Shown here in pieces: positions 23,083 to 35,797 of a stretch of DNA of 64,000 nt. Each line of letters starts with the position of its first letter. Within the stretch, counting starts at the first letter, position 1. This DNA is from Lophius americanus (taxonomy: Eukaryota; Chordata; Actinopteri; Lophiiformes; Lophiidae), in contig JBBDHG010000051.1 of the NCBI GenBank assembly GCA_037951165.1, forward strand, positions 6,174,001 through 6,238,000. The letters run 5' to 3'. The notes under the pieces are model-generated. The model was given only the letters and a program-made list of their open reading frames with translations, searched no databases and was not told the DNA's origin. The position numbers and the translations under genes were made by a program.

Positions 23083-26000
23083 CACACATATGTATATATA
23101 TACATACATATACATATACATATATATATATATATATACTGAAACGATGAGTTGTCCTGATAGAAAGGTGTCTGAACGTGACAACGAAAATCTGTATTAC
23201 AAAACTAAGCAATGTGAATTATATTTATGGCTTTACTGTTATGCTGATCATGCACACACACACCCACAAGTCATGATTTAACAACCGAACCCTATTTCCT
23301 CTAGATAATGAACCTCTCTGTGGTGAGAAAGGGGTCGGTCAACCCTGTTCTACCGCGTGCAGCCTACCTGTACCAGTTGGTGAGAGTCATCATGATGTAA
23401 AGTGAAGCCAGGAACATCATGAAGTGGTAGAAGGAGTAGGAGTAGGTGACACCGTCCTTCTCATTGTCCACAGCTCTGTTCATGCCGCTGTCCTCCTCAA
23501 AGCCATCAGCCTGAGGCCCGTCCTCGATAAGACTCGACTCATCACTGGTCAGAGTCAGCTTGTTCACTTGGGTGTTGGATGAATTACGAATACTGAGGGA
23601 CAGCAGGGTAAAAAACAAACAATTCAAGTTGCTTAGCAAAGAAATACCAAATAAAACAGAGTCACTGTATCCACAAATTCACCATCAGAACGATCATTTT
23701 ACAGTTCATTAACATGCCAAGTTTCTTCACAAGTCATATTGTAAGGGACCTTCTCACCTGGAATAGAGGACACACATGAGGAAAAGAATCAATCCCACAA
23801 TGCCCTGGGTGTCCCACCACTGAACACCATGGTCCTGACCTGCAGGACTGGTGCTGTTCATCCCGATAATACTCAGAAGGCTCGGGTTACATTTCCTGTC
23901 TGTGGGACAGAAGAAAGCTTCATGAAAACCACTGTTTCCCGTTCATGACCTCCATTACTGGAGGCCCGGTGTAAACTGACAGAGCTGGTTTTTAGTTATC
24001 TTCTCCTCTCTCACAAGGATAATTCTGAACATAAATGTCCTGTTGAACCTCACACACAATGACAAATGGCTAGAAACATGATATCTTACATTAGGTCGTC
24101 ATAATTCAGTGCTGTTTCTGTGGCCTCTAGTGGTTTAAATGCACCATGACTCCATGTCAGGGACGGTGTTTAGTCGATTTGAGTGTGGAGGTCAGACACT
24201 TCCTCCCACTCCTCGTTTCCCGTCCCCCCTCAGATTTCAATCCAAAATGATGCCATGGCATTCCCTCCCACGTCTTTTTGATCCCTTTCTTGTGCTATTA
24301 TCATCATATGTCAATCTAGCTTCAAAATATTTCTATATTGTCTTGGAGCACCAAGGCCTGACACAGTCTGTCCCAATTACCTGACTTGACCACAATTGTT
24401 TTGCATTATTGTCTGAATTTCCTCGATTCATTAATCTGTAAAAATGAAATCAGATGAACTTCGTTTTCCACTGATTGTTATTTGACTGGTTATCGTCAAT
24501 AACATCAAAAAGTGGTTCTGATTCTGCTATGAGTGAAGAAATTAAAATGGTATTTCAGCACATTTGACTCTTTATATCTCAGGAAGCTAAAGCACATTTT
24601 CGTTTTGAGCCAAATATCCTCAGAGAGCAGCAGAAAAAGAAGGTGGTCCAAACTGCTGATTACAAAGATCTAACAAACTCTATGTGGATCCATCACTCAC
24701 AGTCCCCTGAAATGCGACAGCTTTAAATGCACCAGTAACCAGATAATAAACTGCTTTTAATTGGTAAAGCGAGTGAAGATATTCAGTTTCCACAGCAAGA
24801 GTTTTGTTGGAGGAAGACTACCTCTCAGCTACTATGGCTCACTGTTATTAAACCTTACACATCCATGTTTCCAGCAGTTGTGCTCTCTGAGTCTCGCACT
24901 GCACCATCGGCCCACCCAAAAGTTTACTACAAAGCATGTGGGAGACCTTATTGATTCCCCTTATAACTGTATTTCTAATTAACCTGGTTTCATGTGTGCG
25001 TGTAAAACTAGAGACTGGATGGTAACCTGACTCCAAACGGTTCCTGCCACACCCGACTTTTTCTCAGGGCTTTTCTTTCAGCCCAAATCTCCACAACTAA
25101 CTTGTTAGAGAAGGAATCACCTTGAGCTCACTGCAAGTCTATGCGGGGAATAATAAGGACGGAACACTGATGTAAGACATCGAAGACTCTAAAGTGAATG
25201 TTATCTCACCAGGTTCGTTGGTCATGGCAGACCAGGTCAGGTACATGGTGTACAGAGTGACCAGGGAGGACTGCAGTAGGCCAGACCTGGGCTGGGACTC
25301 CTTCAAACAGAGAACATCAAGCATTTTTTCATTTTTGTGCAATAAGCAATTGCATGCAGTAGAAAGAAAATTTAATTTCAAAGTTGTACATTATGATTTA
25401 TGCCTATTCAAGTCTTTTGTAACAACAAGGTTAATTTCTTAGGCTTGTTTGTGCTGTTTTGGTCACTTCAACATTTCTTTAAGAGTTATGTTATAATAAG
25501 TTTTGTTATGGATTATGTTAGGTTCTGTGAGGTTTTGGTGATATTAACAACCTAATTACCATTATTTACTACGTTGTTCGAAGGGTAAGTACAAATACTA
25601 AAGTATATTGGAAATGAATAAAACACATTAAAATAGGATGTTTATTTTATGTTTGAAGTGAAAAACATTTATATGTAAAAAAAAAAAACAACGGAATTTC
25701 ATCATATTAAGGATTTTGTTGATATAGTTTTCACTGCACACACACTTTAAATGTTAAATCTCTTCATGCACAGTGGTAATAATGCTTTCTGTGTGTTTTG
25801 ATTTCAAATTATTTTTCAACATCAGTAAGCCTGTGGTCAAGAGAGCAAGTGTTTTTAGAATCTTGATGTTAGGGAAATGTTGATCTGGCTGTCCAGATAT
25901 ATACAGAAGATACAGGTGTGAACCCAGGATAGTAAATCTAGATTTAATGCCAAATAAATTCAAACTTAAAAGTTATGGAATGCTTTAAAACATCTGTATG

Positions 26001-29000
26001 GACTATTCCACACAGCAAGTGAGTGTTATTCAACTGTGATAGAAAATAGACAAAAGAAGATTAAATCAAAGATAGATATTATTTGTATGAATATTAACTA
26101 AGATTTTCCGATTATGATAGCACTCCTTGGACCGTGAAAATACTAATCCAGTGCATGCACATGCACACACTCCAGCTCTGTGAGACCTGATGAGAGGAAC
26201 TATGGCTCATTTCCCTTTCTCACGATGGTCCCACAAACATCCCAATCACATATATAAAACACAACAGACGCAAACCTGAATCTGAGGCAAGACGGACAGG
26301 ACTGAGGCTCCGATGCACAGGAGCATGTTGATGCTGATGAACACTTTGTTCTCAGTGCAACCATCAGAGTGGGTGTAGTAGACGTAGAACAGGACCAGAG
26401 ACACCAGGGACAACACATAGTTCAGTGCGGTGACCGAGAGCAGAGCTGTGGAGACACAACAGAAGACTCAATACATACTGTATATACACAAAAAAAAAAC
26501 AGCTGTTGTAAAAGGTTGTTATAATCAGGTTCATCCAAATGCTTCAGAGTAACACTGTCACCATACCTGCATACCAGCAGCGGGAATTGCCTTCTTCCAT
26601 CTTCTCCACCCAGGACTCATTCCAGGAGTGGGCAAAGTCAATCAGTAGAACCAGCTGGATGAGGATGAAGCAGAAGGCTCCAGCCATGCCAACATAGAAC
26701 CACACTGTGTACGACAGAGAGATCACTCACTTCACTAACCTCAGGTCTTCATCCAAGTACAACTTCATACATCAGAGGACCTACTTTCTGCTCCCCGAGA
26801 ACACAAATCTATCAGACCTGTTTGGTGGCAACTAAGATCGTCGGCCTTCTTACTTACTCTTGATTCCTCAACGGACATACGAACGAAGCAGGTATCTGAA
26901 AATCTGACAAAACATTTGCACGAACTATATCCAGATCACTCAGAGGTGGATTGGTTTTATCGATCTAGAAGCAACGCCATTGCTTTATTAAAGTACTATT
27001 AAAGTACTTATCACATTTAAGTGAAAAGGGTGTCTCCTCACTTTTAAGCTAAATAAACCATATAATAAACCATTTAAGTATTCCATCAAAATAGAGGCAA
27101 TAATACCCCCGGCGTTTCGGGGATCTTCCGATGATCATGAACGCTTATTCCTGTGAGAAACGGTATCCACAGTGTCAGAAAGACAAAGGCTCTTCCCAGC
27201 TGTGGGGCTTTTAATTGTCGAGTAAAAGGACAACACTGGAGAGCAATATTTACCAGTGGTGAAGGACCCTTCCGCAATGAAAAATGATCCAACAGTTATG
27301 GCAACAGCTGCAGCAAACTTGAAAAACCAAAACCTGGAAAAGACACACGCATAAGAAAAATGGATTACCCTAAAAAGGTCACTTCCAACATTTTTGAAAA
27401 ATCAGTTTCTTCTGAGATCAGAAGGATTAAAAATTCTTGCAGTTTTATCGCTGATTTGAACTATTGGTTGGATGTAAGTGAGAGCCCACCCCAGTAAAGT
27501 GGAGGTGATGGGCCGTGCATGACACTATGTACTGAAGGGAGTTGGAAAATAAGGCCTTGATTAAACTGGGAGCGTCGCGGTTGCGCTCCGGTGACATCGC
27601 AGCTGCGTCACAGTTTTGCTGCGTCTTTGTTCACACCGGCGACGGTGGATCAGTTGGTATAACTGTTGTCCACTTATCTGAAGGTCGTTGGTTCGATCAC
27701 CGGCCAATGCGGTCCACATGTCAAAGTGTCCTTGAGCAAGATACTGAACCCCAAGTTGTTCCCATGGCTGTTCCATTGGTGTGTGAACGACGGCGTGAAT
27801 AGTTACTGACCCTGATGAGCATGTATTGCCTTGAATGGCAGCGTCTATCATCACTGTGTGAATGGGTGAGTGCTGACTCGGGTTGTAAAAGCGCTTTGAG
27901 TTGTCGAGCAGACTAGAAAAGTTCTGTATAAAAACAGTCCATTTACCATTTATTTACCAGAAGTGGAGCGTCTGCGCCTGCATGCTTTGTTTTTGTTGTT
28001 TGAAATGGGCTTTGAAGATGGAAAGCAACTGAATGGCCTTTTACTTTTGTCAGTATACTTTAGTTGGGCAAAATCACGTCTTACTTTTTAAAGCAGATAA
28101 TTAGAATATATGCTCACCTTCCAGTCCAAAAACTCCTGCAACCAAACTCCACCTCATTCCTTTCTCTTGCTGTCCTTGTAAATAGGATCTGTGGGGTCAT
28201 AGATGATCTTGTGCTTCTCAACTTCCAAAATAAATTACCCCTCGTCCACGGTGACGTGTTGATCCTCTGACCGACCACTGACCTTCTAACCTTATGTAGC
28301 CATTCTTATTTGTCATAGTGTATCGGGCTCCTGGCCCATACTCCGAAGTTTTAAATAAGTTCTCTGATTTTCTATCAAACCTAGTCCTTAAAACAGATAA
28401 AATAATTATCGTAGGTGACTTAAACATTCACATAGATGAAGACAGAGATAGTCTCGGTGCCGGGTTTAACTTTAATATTAGACTGTATTGGTTTCAGTCA
28501 GTGTGTTAATGAGCCCACTCACTGTTTAATCAAACTTGGGATTTAGTCCTGAATTACAGCGTTGATATTGAAAAACTAACGTTCGTCCACAGAATCCTCT
28601 GCTATCGGACCACTGTTTGATAACTTTTGAATTTGCAATGGTAAATCACTCGCCAATAGAAAAATCTTTCTATGCTAGAAATATATCTGAAGAAGCTGTA
28701 ATAAAATTTAAAGAATATATTCCATCAGCCCTGAGTTCAGTTGCATGTCTCAATTTAAAAGAATCTGACTCTAACGTTAATCCTGGGTAAAGGTTTATTT
28801 TGTCGATGGGAAAGCAAACTCACTGAGATTAACTCTGGACACTGTCACCCCCCTGACTCGAAACCTCAAACAAACAACACATGAACTAGAAAGAAAATGG
28901 TGACACACTAAACTTGTTGAGTCCCGATTAGCCTGGCAAGATAGCAGTAAAAAATATAGGAGAGCCATCCACAGCACTGATAGAGGAAAATAAAAACAAC

Positions 29001-32000
29001 ACCAAGTTTGTGTTCAGCACTGTAGCCAGACTGACTGAGAGTCAGAGTTCTATGGAGCCCCGTATTCCTAGAACCATTAGTAGCGATGACTTTATGAGTT
29101 TCTTTAATGACAAAATTAGGGACACTACTAATCTTGTAATACTAATTTAGTATTAGGGACAAGATCCATAACATCCTGCCTTCAATTGGCTGAAGTTTAC
29201 ACCCCAGGACTATGTGCTTGGAAACAACAGATAGACCTGGAGCAGATCTAGACCGCTTCAGTCCTATTGATCTAAAACAATTCACTTCCCTTATTTCCTC
29301 ATCCAAAACAACAACCTGTCTCCTAGACCCAATCCCAACTAGTCTACTTAAAGAAAGTTTACCCTTAGTCAGCAACTCTCTATTAGAAATCATCAATCTG
29401 TCTTTAAATTCAGGCCACGTACCAAAGTCCTTTAAAATAGTCATATCTTTGCTGCTTTTCCCTACTTCTGCATTTCTCCTCAGCCGTGTCTCTCTCTTTC
29501 TCAAACTCGACAGGTCATGGCAGTAGGCCGTCCACCCTGAGTCTTGGATCTGCTCGAGGTTTCTGCCCGTTATAAAGACAGTTTTTTCTCGCCATTGTCG
29601 CCAAGTACTGCTCAAGGAGGAATTTGTTGGATCTCTGTTAGATAATTATATTAAGAGTTTGGTCTAGGCCTGCTCTTTCTGGAAAGCACCTTGAGACAAC
29701 TGTTGTTGTGAATTGGCGCTATATAAATAAAGATTGATTGATTTATTGATGTAAATGGAGACGTAATGTTGATTAATACCATCCGGAGTATCGTATGTTT
29801 ATTTTGAAAGCATCCTGTCAAATTTGTTTCTTCTGTGTTAGACTTCCTGTCTGTTTTGATTTGCTCTGTTGAAATTGATGCGTCTTCCCTCAAAATTGGA
29901 CGGGTAGCGTTTTTGTTTTGTAGGTAGCGATAGGGAGCGGCGATGCGGCGCATCCGTAACACGGCACATCCAGCGGAATCAAGCCTTACGACAGCAGCAG
30001 AGGTAGTAACAGAGATGGGAGTGGTTATCTACATAAACATGAGATTGGAAGGCAAGACAGTTTTTGATTATCAGGTTTTTGATATTTTGACGATGCATTA
30101 TGTGCGCAGCTCACAACCCAAAGTCTTAAATACCAGCTAGTACTAGTTAAATGTCTTCAAATTGATTGGGCAGATAAACCTTTTTGGAGTTCCTCCCTGT
30201 CCAAGCAGAAAACGAGATCAACCATCATGTAACAGTATCTGCAACTCCAAAACGTATCAGGATTGGGACTAAGCCTTTTAGAATTTACAACACAAAAATG
30301 CAGCACGAGTTCTTGTTTCGAGTTCCTGTCGACAAAAGCTTGACTTCGTGTCATAACAGATGGAAGAGGGTGTGGATGGCTGGATTCTGGCATCTTACTC
30401 ACCCGTTGTGCAGTGCAGCTCGGGGGTCCTTGCTGCTTTTGACTTTGATCATAAGCAGAGAGAAGAGCAGGAAGAACATAGCCATGCCGAAGCAGACCCG
30501 GTACACAGCCTTGTAGCCGACCAGTACATCGCAGTTCACTCGACCCTCCACAACAGGAAATGATGAGCCCATGCCCCCTTCACAAAAACCTGGAATCTAC
30601 AGCACCAAACACAACAGAAACAATTTTTAAACCAGCATTAAATTAAAAAGAAAGCGATAGTTGACATTTTGATGTTCGCATAACCGATACACTTGTGTGT
30701 TTAGCTTAATCAGTGTGCTAACTGCATTGAATTTCAAATTGAAATTAAACCAGCACAGAATACTGTATTACACCTACAAATCAAGCATAAAAGCCATTTA
30801 TGACACCAATTCAGTGGGCAATCAGGATCGGACAGCCTACACCACCTGACTAATATTGTTTCGGTCCCCTTGTTGCCGCCCTAACAGCTCTGTGAAGTAA
30901 TGTGAGGTGAATAAATGGCACCTATACGAGGAGTGGTACAAACCTTCTTCAGCTGCTCCTCCATGCCGGGCATCAACATAATACAGGCCACGCCCACACC
31001 CAGCAGCAGAAAGAAGGCGTAGATCAGGCGAGTCACAGTGGAGTTGTTTCCACTTGGACAGCATCGGCACAGCAGGCAAGGAGCGGTACCACACAGGCAC
31101 GGGATCTGTATTTACCAAACAGAATTACATAGAGCGGTGCTTTAATGACAGACAGAAGGACAGACAGATAGGACAACAACAGGGAATTAAAAATTTTATA
31201 TTTCTAGGTTTTCACTAGAGGTCCACCGATTGCAAGTTTTTATAAAAGCCTGACCAGACGATTCTGATTTTGGCCGATTCCAATTTTTTCCATCAAAGTT
31301 TAAAAATCTTAATGAGTAATGTATTTTAAGTGCTATTATTTTGGATTAAGGATTACAGTGAAAGTGACAATGCTGGTCGGCCATGTGTAATGTGCATGTA
31401 CTCTGACCTGTTGAGATTAATGGACCCTCCGTCTTCCCCGCTGTGTGTTCCTTTAACCAATTGTATGACATTTCGAAGTGAAAATAAAACTTTCAACGCC
31501 TTGTTCAGTTCATTAGATGTTAGCTTTTTTCAGGGACGTCAGGGTTTATGGCTGGCTCAGGGAACCTCTAGCTTTAGCTGTTCTGTAATGTTAGTTTCTC
31601 CACTCCTCAGGGTGATTGAATTTGAAGTGTGTCACAATGTTTGTTGACTTGACTAGTAAGGCTTCGGTCAGGTATCCACACTTCAATACACATGATGTGA
31701 CGGGAGGGAATGTCACATTATAATTTTCAGAAGACGGAGGTGGGATAGCGGGGCACAGCAGGTGGAAAGACGGACATCATCTGCTCACAAACTATAAGTA
31801 GGGCCCCCACTAGATAAGCTTAATTGACAGACACGTTGGCATTATAATTGAAATGACATGCAGCATGCAATACAAAAAATTCCAAATAATCAAATACCAG
31901 TACTACAAATATCTCCTATACACCATTTTCTGCTGTGTGCCGGAAACACAAACTTACACGAGATATACGCAACCACATAGTCAGCAACACGAAGATCAAA

Positions 32001-33501
32001 TAAAGCTTACCTTTCAGAAGTGGACACATTGTCTTTCAAAAGGTTTAACTGAAAATGAGATTTTATGTACCAGTTCATACTCTATGGAGATCTTTGCCAG
32101 TCCTTTAAGCCTGTCTTGTTTCATTGCACTGCTGAGCTGGTTTTTTCCCCCAATTACTTTCAAAGTTGATAAACTGCGTTTTTCGAAGCAACTGTAACGG
32201 GAAGGGTGAGAAGTAATGCTATAAAAGCATTAGGAAAATACTAATTCCATCAGTATATCAAGTGGTTTATTTCCAGATGCTAGATTTCTGCTCTTCAACG
32301 CCATTGCAGTCAGCTCCTCAAAACGTTTGTGGCCTTCACACACTCGAGTCGTGTGTGTGAAGGCTTTTTCAGCAATGGCATAAGTGTTCTCCACCTGGAT
32401 GGATGGAATGTGGAATAAATGGCAACTCTTTCAGTGCTCCTGCAGTTGAGAAAATCACTCAACCACAGCATTATTATTAATATGGGGAGGTTGTCGCTCA
32501 GTTGGTAGAGCGTCCCTGTCTGTATCGGAAGACTAGAAGGTAGCCCCATCAAGTCTACATGTCCTAGGGTCCTTGAGCAAGACCCGGAGATCCCTGCTTC
32601 AATGGAACCGTCCACTCCTCCCTCAGGTTCGGGTCAAATGCAGAGAAAGTATTTCACTATGTATGTGTATGACTGTATGCAATTAATAAAAGATAAATTA
32701 TTCTTTTTAATAGGATGCTAGCGGTCTCCTCTCCTCTATTGTGTTAGCGTCATAGTTGCTAACACAGGATCGATATATCGTAAAAACAAATCCCTGTGTT
32801 TCTGGAATGCTCGCTCCTTCAACATCCTCTTCTTCTTATATTCGCCAACAGATAATTGTGGTTGTTTAGAAGTTTGGCAATAATCCCTCTCCTCACATAT
32901 AAACTCTGTTTGAATCTGGACAAAAGCAGCGACTGTGAGACAGGCTACCATTGGTTTGCGAGAGCAGAGTGCAGTAGGCCTAATTTAACGATTGTGATAA
33001 CATCAATACAAACAAAAGTAAAATCAGCAGTATAACAAAAATCCTGGATGTTATTCTGATTTAAAGAAAACTTTTGCAAACAGTATACCGGTATGTTGTA
33101 AAACAGATTTTTGTTTCCATGATGCAAACTAAATCTACGGTAACAAACTATTAGGCCAATTACCTTCAACATTTTCTTAATTATTTATTCATGATCTCAC
33201 TTAGGGGGTTTATTAAGGAACAACCCTCCAAACCTCACCCAGAATAATCTATGTCGGATCCAATCCTCACCCATGTCCATCAGTAGCTCTGGATCCCACT
33301 GCCACCGATATTTATCAGGAGAGCTGGATCCAAACCTCACCACTATTCATCGGCTCTGGGGCCAACCTTCACCCATGAACAGCAGTTCTGGGTCCAATTT
33401 TCGCCCACTAAAAGCTGCTCTAGGTCCAAACCTCATAAACAGTGGTCAAAGCTTTGGCTCCAACCCTCAACGATATTCAAGAGCACAAGGTCAAACCCAC
33501 A

Positions 33502-33565
<64 letters not shown>

Positions 33566-34286
33566 CCACATATGTGTCACTCAATTTAGTAGAAACTGAA
33601 TATATTGTTCATATGTAACTCTAATAATAATACAAAATAATAATGATACATTTAATTTATAATGCACTTTACATTTGGATCAAATCTCAAAGTGCTAAAT
33701 ATTAATATTAATTAATATTAATATTACTCTTTGTAGGATAACATCATAAATCATTTATATAACATATATACTATAAATAGTATATGTGCTCTACATTTGT
33801 GTCATTATACATTGTTTTATTTCATTTACTTTCGTAATTTAACTGTCTGTGCATCCAGTCTTGTTTATTTACTTCACTGCAGTGTCGCAATAGTTAAAGT
33901 GAAAGCCAGATGTATTTCATGACGTCATCGTTACAGTTTCACAAACACCGAAACTGTTGTATCATTACTGCGGATTTCCGTGGGTGACCTCATCAACAAC
34001 GGGACGGCTCGATGAATTGATGAAGGCTTCATAGTTCACCTGTATGCTACCGGTACAGATGTAGAATGTTTGAAAGATTCCCCCCATATCCCGGTGTCAG
34101 ACGTACAATAGCTACCGTGTTTACGTGAGTCCTCCGCCAGTGGCCTACTGCTGGCTAATACTGCGCAGTCATGGTGGTGAACAGAGGAGGCAACTGATAA
34201 GATATTTACACACAAACTCAGCGTAGATGTAAAAGTGTCTTACTAACCCAGCTCGCCATGGAGCACAGGCCCAGGACGGCTCCCAT
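21869..34286 (-). CDS. serinc1: Serine incorporator 1, complete
   Basis: A multi-pass membrane protein of the SERINC/TDE1 family, linked to serine-lipid metabolism and phospholipid scrambling. Minus-strand exons: 34286-34248, 31105-30944, 30596-30403, 27333-27254, 26704-26567, 26445-26276, 25300-25210, 23899-23758, 23592-23368, 22007-21869 (with stop). Phases agree throughout and total 459 codons, close to the 453 of human SERINC1. Diagnostic stretches include MGAVLGLCSMASW, the Cys-rich IPCLCGTAPCLLCRCCPSG, FYVGMAGAFCFILIQLVLL, DFAHSWNESWVEKME, TMYLTWSAMTNEP, QVNKLTLTSDESSLIEDG and the C-terminus LVNRDFD. The overall match is closer to SERINC1 than to SERINC3 or SERINC5. Introns carry LINE, SINE and hAT insertions and a (TA)n array, but no exon is disturbed. 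Next to hsf2, as in human. Confidence 0.95.
22683..22715 (-). mobile_element. Short L2-like LINE 3' tail
   Basis: AATAATAATACATTTAATTT ATAAT is the reverse of the 3' tail shared by the L2-like copies at 46.8 kb and 54.5 kb. Only the tail is present. Confidence 0.35.
22866..23140. repeat. Long (TA)n array with higher-order units
   Basis: About 275 bp of (TA)n broken at intervals by the same interruption, TTATACATACACATATA, giving three successive units before a final pure TA run and a TACATACACACATATG segment. It lies in the serinc1 intron between the last two exons. Confidence 0.92.
27630..27960 (+). mobile_element. tRNA-derived SINE, second family
   Basis: The head GGTGGATCAGTTGGTATAAC (box A) and GGTTCGATCAC (box B) is tRNA-like. 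The body has CCTTGAGCAAGATACTGAAC, GTGTGAATGGGTGAGTGCTG and GTAAAAGCGCTTTGAGTTGT, ending TCCATTTACCATTTATTTAC. It lies in a serinc1 intron. Confidence 0.75.
28290..29745 (+). mobile_element. L2-like LINE, internally decayed, with 3' end
   Basis: Frames give VYRAPGPYSEVLNKFSDFL and DKIIIVGDLNIHIDEDRD (endonuclease), PLLSDHCLITFEF, then DDFMSFFNDKIRDTTN, RPGADLDRFSPIDLKQF and CLLDPIPTSLLKE (start of RT). Most of RT is missing. The 3' UTR ends GCGCTATATAAATAAAGATT followed by a short GATT tail. It is a different subfamily from the copies at 19 and 52 kb. It sits in serinc1 intron 3. Confidence 0.75.
31210..31650 (+). mobile_element. Second copy of the 12.2-kb hAT family
   Basis: Starts with an hAT-like end (AGAGGTCCACCGATTGCAAG). 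Segments such as AATGAGTAATGTATTTTAAG, CTTCCCCGCTGTGTGTTCCT and GAAAATAAAACTTT align with the reverse complement of 12700-12960. It is shorter and diverged. The right end is not clear. It lies in serinc1 intron 1. Confidence 0.65.
32475..32700 (+). mobile_element. tRNA-derived SINE with damaged box B
   Basis: Same family as the SINE at 19112: GTCGCTCAGTTGGTAGAGCG (box A), then CCTTGAGCAAGACCCGGAGA, GGTCAAATGCAGAGAAAGTA and tail TGACTGTATGCAATTAATAA. The region that should hold box B is deleted (GAAGGTAGCCCCATCAAGTC). It lies in serinc1 intron 1. Confidence 0.8.
33505..33565. repeat. (TA)n microsatellite
   Basis: About 60 bp of nearly pure TA in serinc1 intron 1. Confidence 0.9.
33622..33698 (-). 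mobile_element. L2-like LINE 3' tail
   Basis: In reverse it reads TAGCACTTTGAGATTTGATC ... AAATGTAAAGTGCATTATAA, nearly identical to the 3' end of the LINE fragment at 46.76 kb. Only the tail was inserted or survives. Confidence 0.7.
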
Positions 34287-34400
34287 GATCGCTGACGATT
34301 GTTGTTGTTTCTGTCGGATCAGCTGCGGCGGGTTCTCTCAAGCTCGATTGTCTGATCTCTGACTTCTTCTTCTACTACTAACATTATTTACAGCCACATA

Positions 34401-34455
34401 TTCCGCCCCCTAGAGGAAGAATGTAGAACTCAACGCGTTTACTGCCCTCTAGAGG
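34401..34455 (-). promoter_or_regulatory. Two CTCF-like motifs upstream of serinc1
   Basis: On the minus strand 34416-34401 reads CCTCTAGGGGGCGGAA and 34455-34441 reads CCTCTAGAGGGCAGT. Both resemble the CTCF core CCASYAGRKGGC with one mismatch. They are 115-170 bp upstream of the serinc1 start codon, in the same orientation. Assignment is by motif only. Confidence 0.4.
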
Positions 34456-34689
34456 ACTACTGCAGCACTTACTCCTCAGTTTGAAGGCCAACAATTAATT
34501 AATAATTAATTAAATATACCAGAAAAAGCATTCGGACAGCTCTAACTTCCGGGCTCAAAACCTACATCTGAAACTAATTTTAAACAGATATTGTTGGGTA
34601 TTTTCCTTTTCCTCTCCAATAAAAACATGAAAGGAACAAGGCAAGTATTAAATTACAAGCTGGGGGGAGGGGGGGTTGCACTATCTGAG

Positions 34690-34905
34690 TGATTTTTCTA
34701 GTTTTTTCAATGATTAAAGTATGGAAATGCATCTTTCTGACAGCAAGGGACAAATCAAGAGCAAATTGTAAATCAGGTCAAGTAACAGCCCATGTTTATT
34801 CCTGGACAAGTTTTTGGCTTGTTGCGCGATGAATAGGACGGTTGTGCCAACTTTTTCTTAGCTATTATTTTGATTTAGCCTTAGTTCAATGTGAATTCTT
34901 CGGGT
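34690..34905 (+). repeat. Orphan copy of CYP2K 3'-flanking sequence
   Basis: GACAGCAAGGGACAAATCAA GAGCAAATTGTAAAT and GCTATTATTTTGATTTAG here match the 3' flank of the intact CYP gene (44430-44620) and a third copy at 49450-49620. No CYP exons lie immediately upstream, so this is a remnant of the duplicated block. Confidence 0.6.
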
Positions 34906-35136
34906 CCACTGTCGGACTCAGTGGACTTTTACCTGGCTCCACCTAGCCCAGGAATAATTCACCATTTTTCTGATCCTTGCGCTCACGCTTTAGTGGACCG
35001 TTTCAGAATGTCTCAAATCAACAGTATAAAGCATTGGATGGACAAATTTTTTTTGGGGTCAAAACTATTTTGTTGGTGTTGTTATATTGTCCATTTTGGT
35101 CACATTATAGAGTATTACAAAACCCTGAATCCAAAT

Positions 35137-35402
35137 TTTGACTTTATTCCTGACATTTCGACTTCGTTCTCGACATTTCGACTTTTTACAGTCATTTCGA
35201 CTTAATTCTCAACATTTCGACATCATTTCAGAAATTCGACTTATTCTCGTCATTTCGACTTATTGTTGACATTTACTTTTTTCTTGTCATTTCGACTTTA
35301 TTAAATACATTGGGCTTTATTCCCTACATTTCGACTTTATCCTCAACATTTCAACTTTATTCCCGACATTTTGAGTTTATTCCCGACATTTTGACTTTAT
35401 CG
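35137..35402. repeat. Degenerate ~20-bp tandem repeat
   Basis: About a dozen variants of the unit CATTTCGACTTTATTCTCGA follow each other, with length changes and base substitutions. Confidence 0.85.
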
Positions 35403-35797
35403 TCAAACCGGTTAATGTTGAACGGTGTTGTTTTGTCTTCATCTTATTGTCGTCATGGAAAAAAGGGTCATTGACAAACATCATTCTCTAGTTTTCTTTC
35501 GTATCATCTATCCCTCCCCTATTGTGAAAATATCAAGTGTAGCTACTTCATTCAATTCTCACACTTTAAAGACAAACTGAGAACATTTGTAAGAATCTAA
35601 ATGATAAAATGGACGTATACCCTGAAAGGAAGTTAAACCCATAATTTGTATAGTATTTCCCCATAAGCTATCGCTGAATGCTTTAATCTTGAACAACTGA
35701 CACCAATTACTCTGAATCAATATTTGCAGAATGAGCGAAGGATCCAATTATTGATGTTAACTATGATAATGAATACTTAGCAGGTAACAACCTTTTA

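Noticed and set aside
22821..23212. Several open frames of Tyr-Ile repeats on both strands
   Set aside because: They are translations of the (TA)n array.
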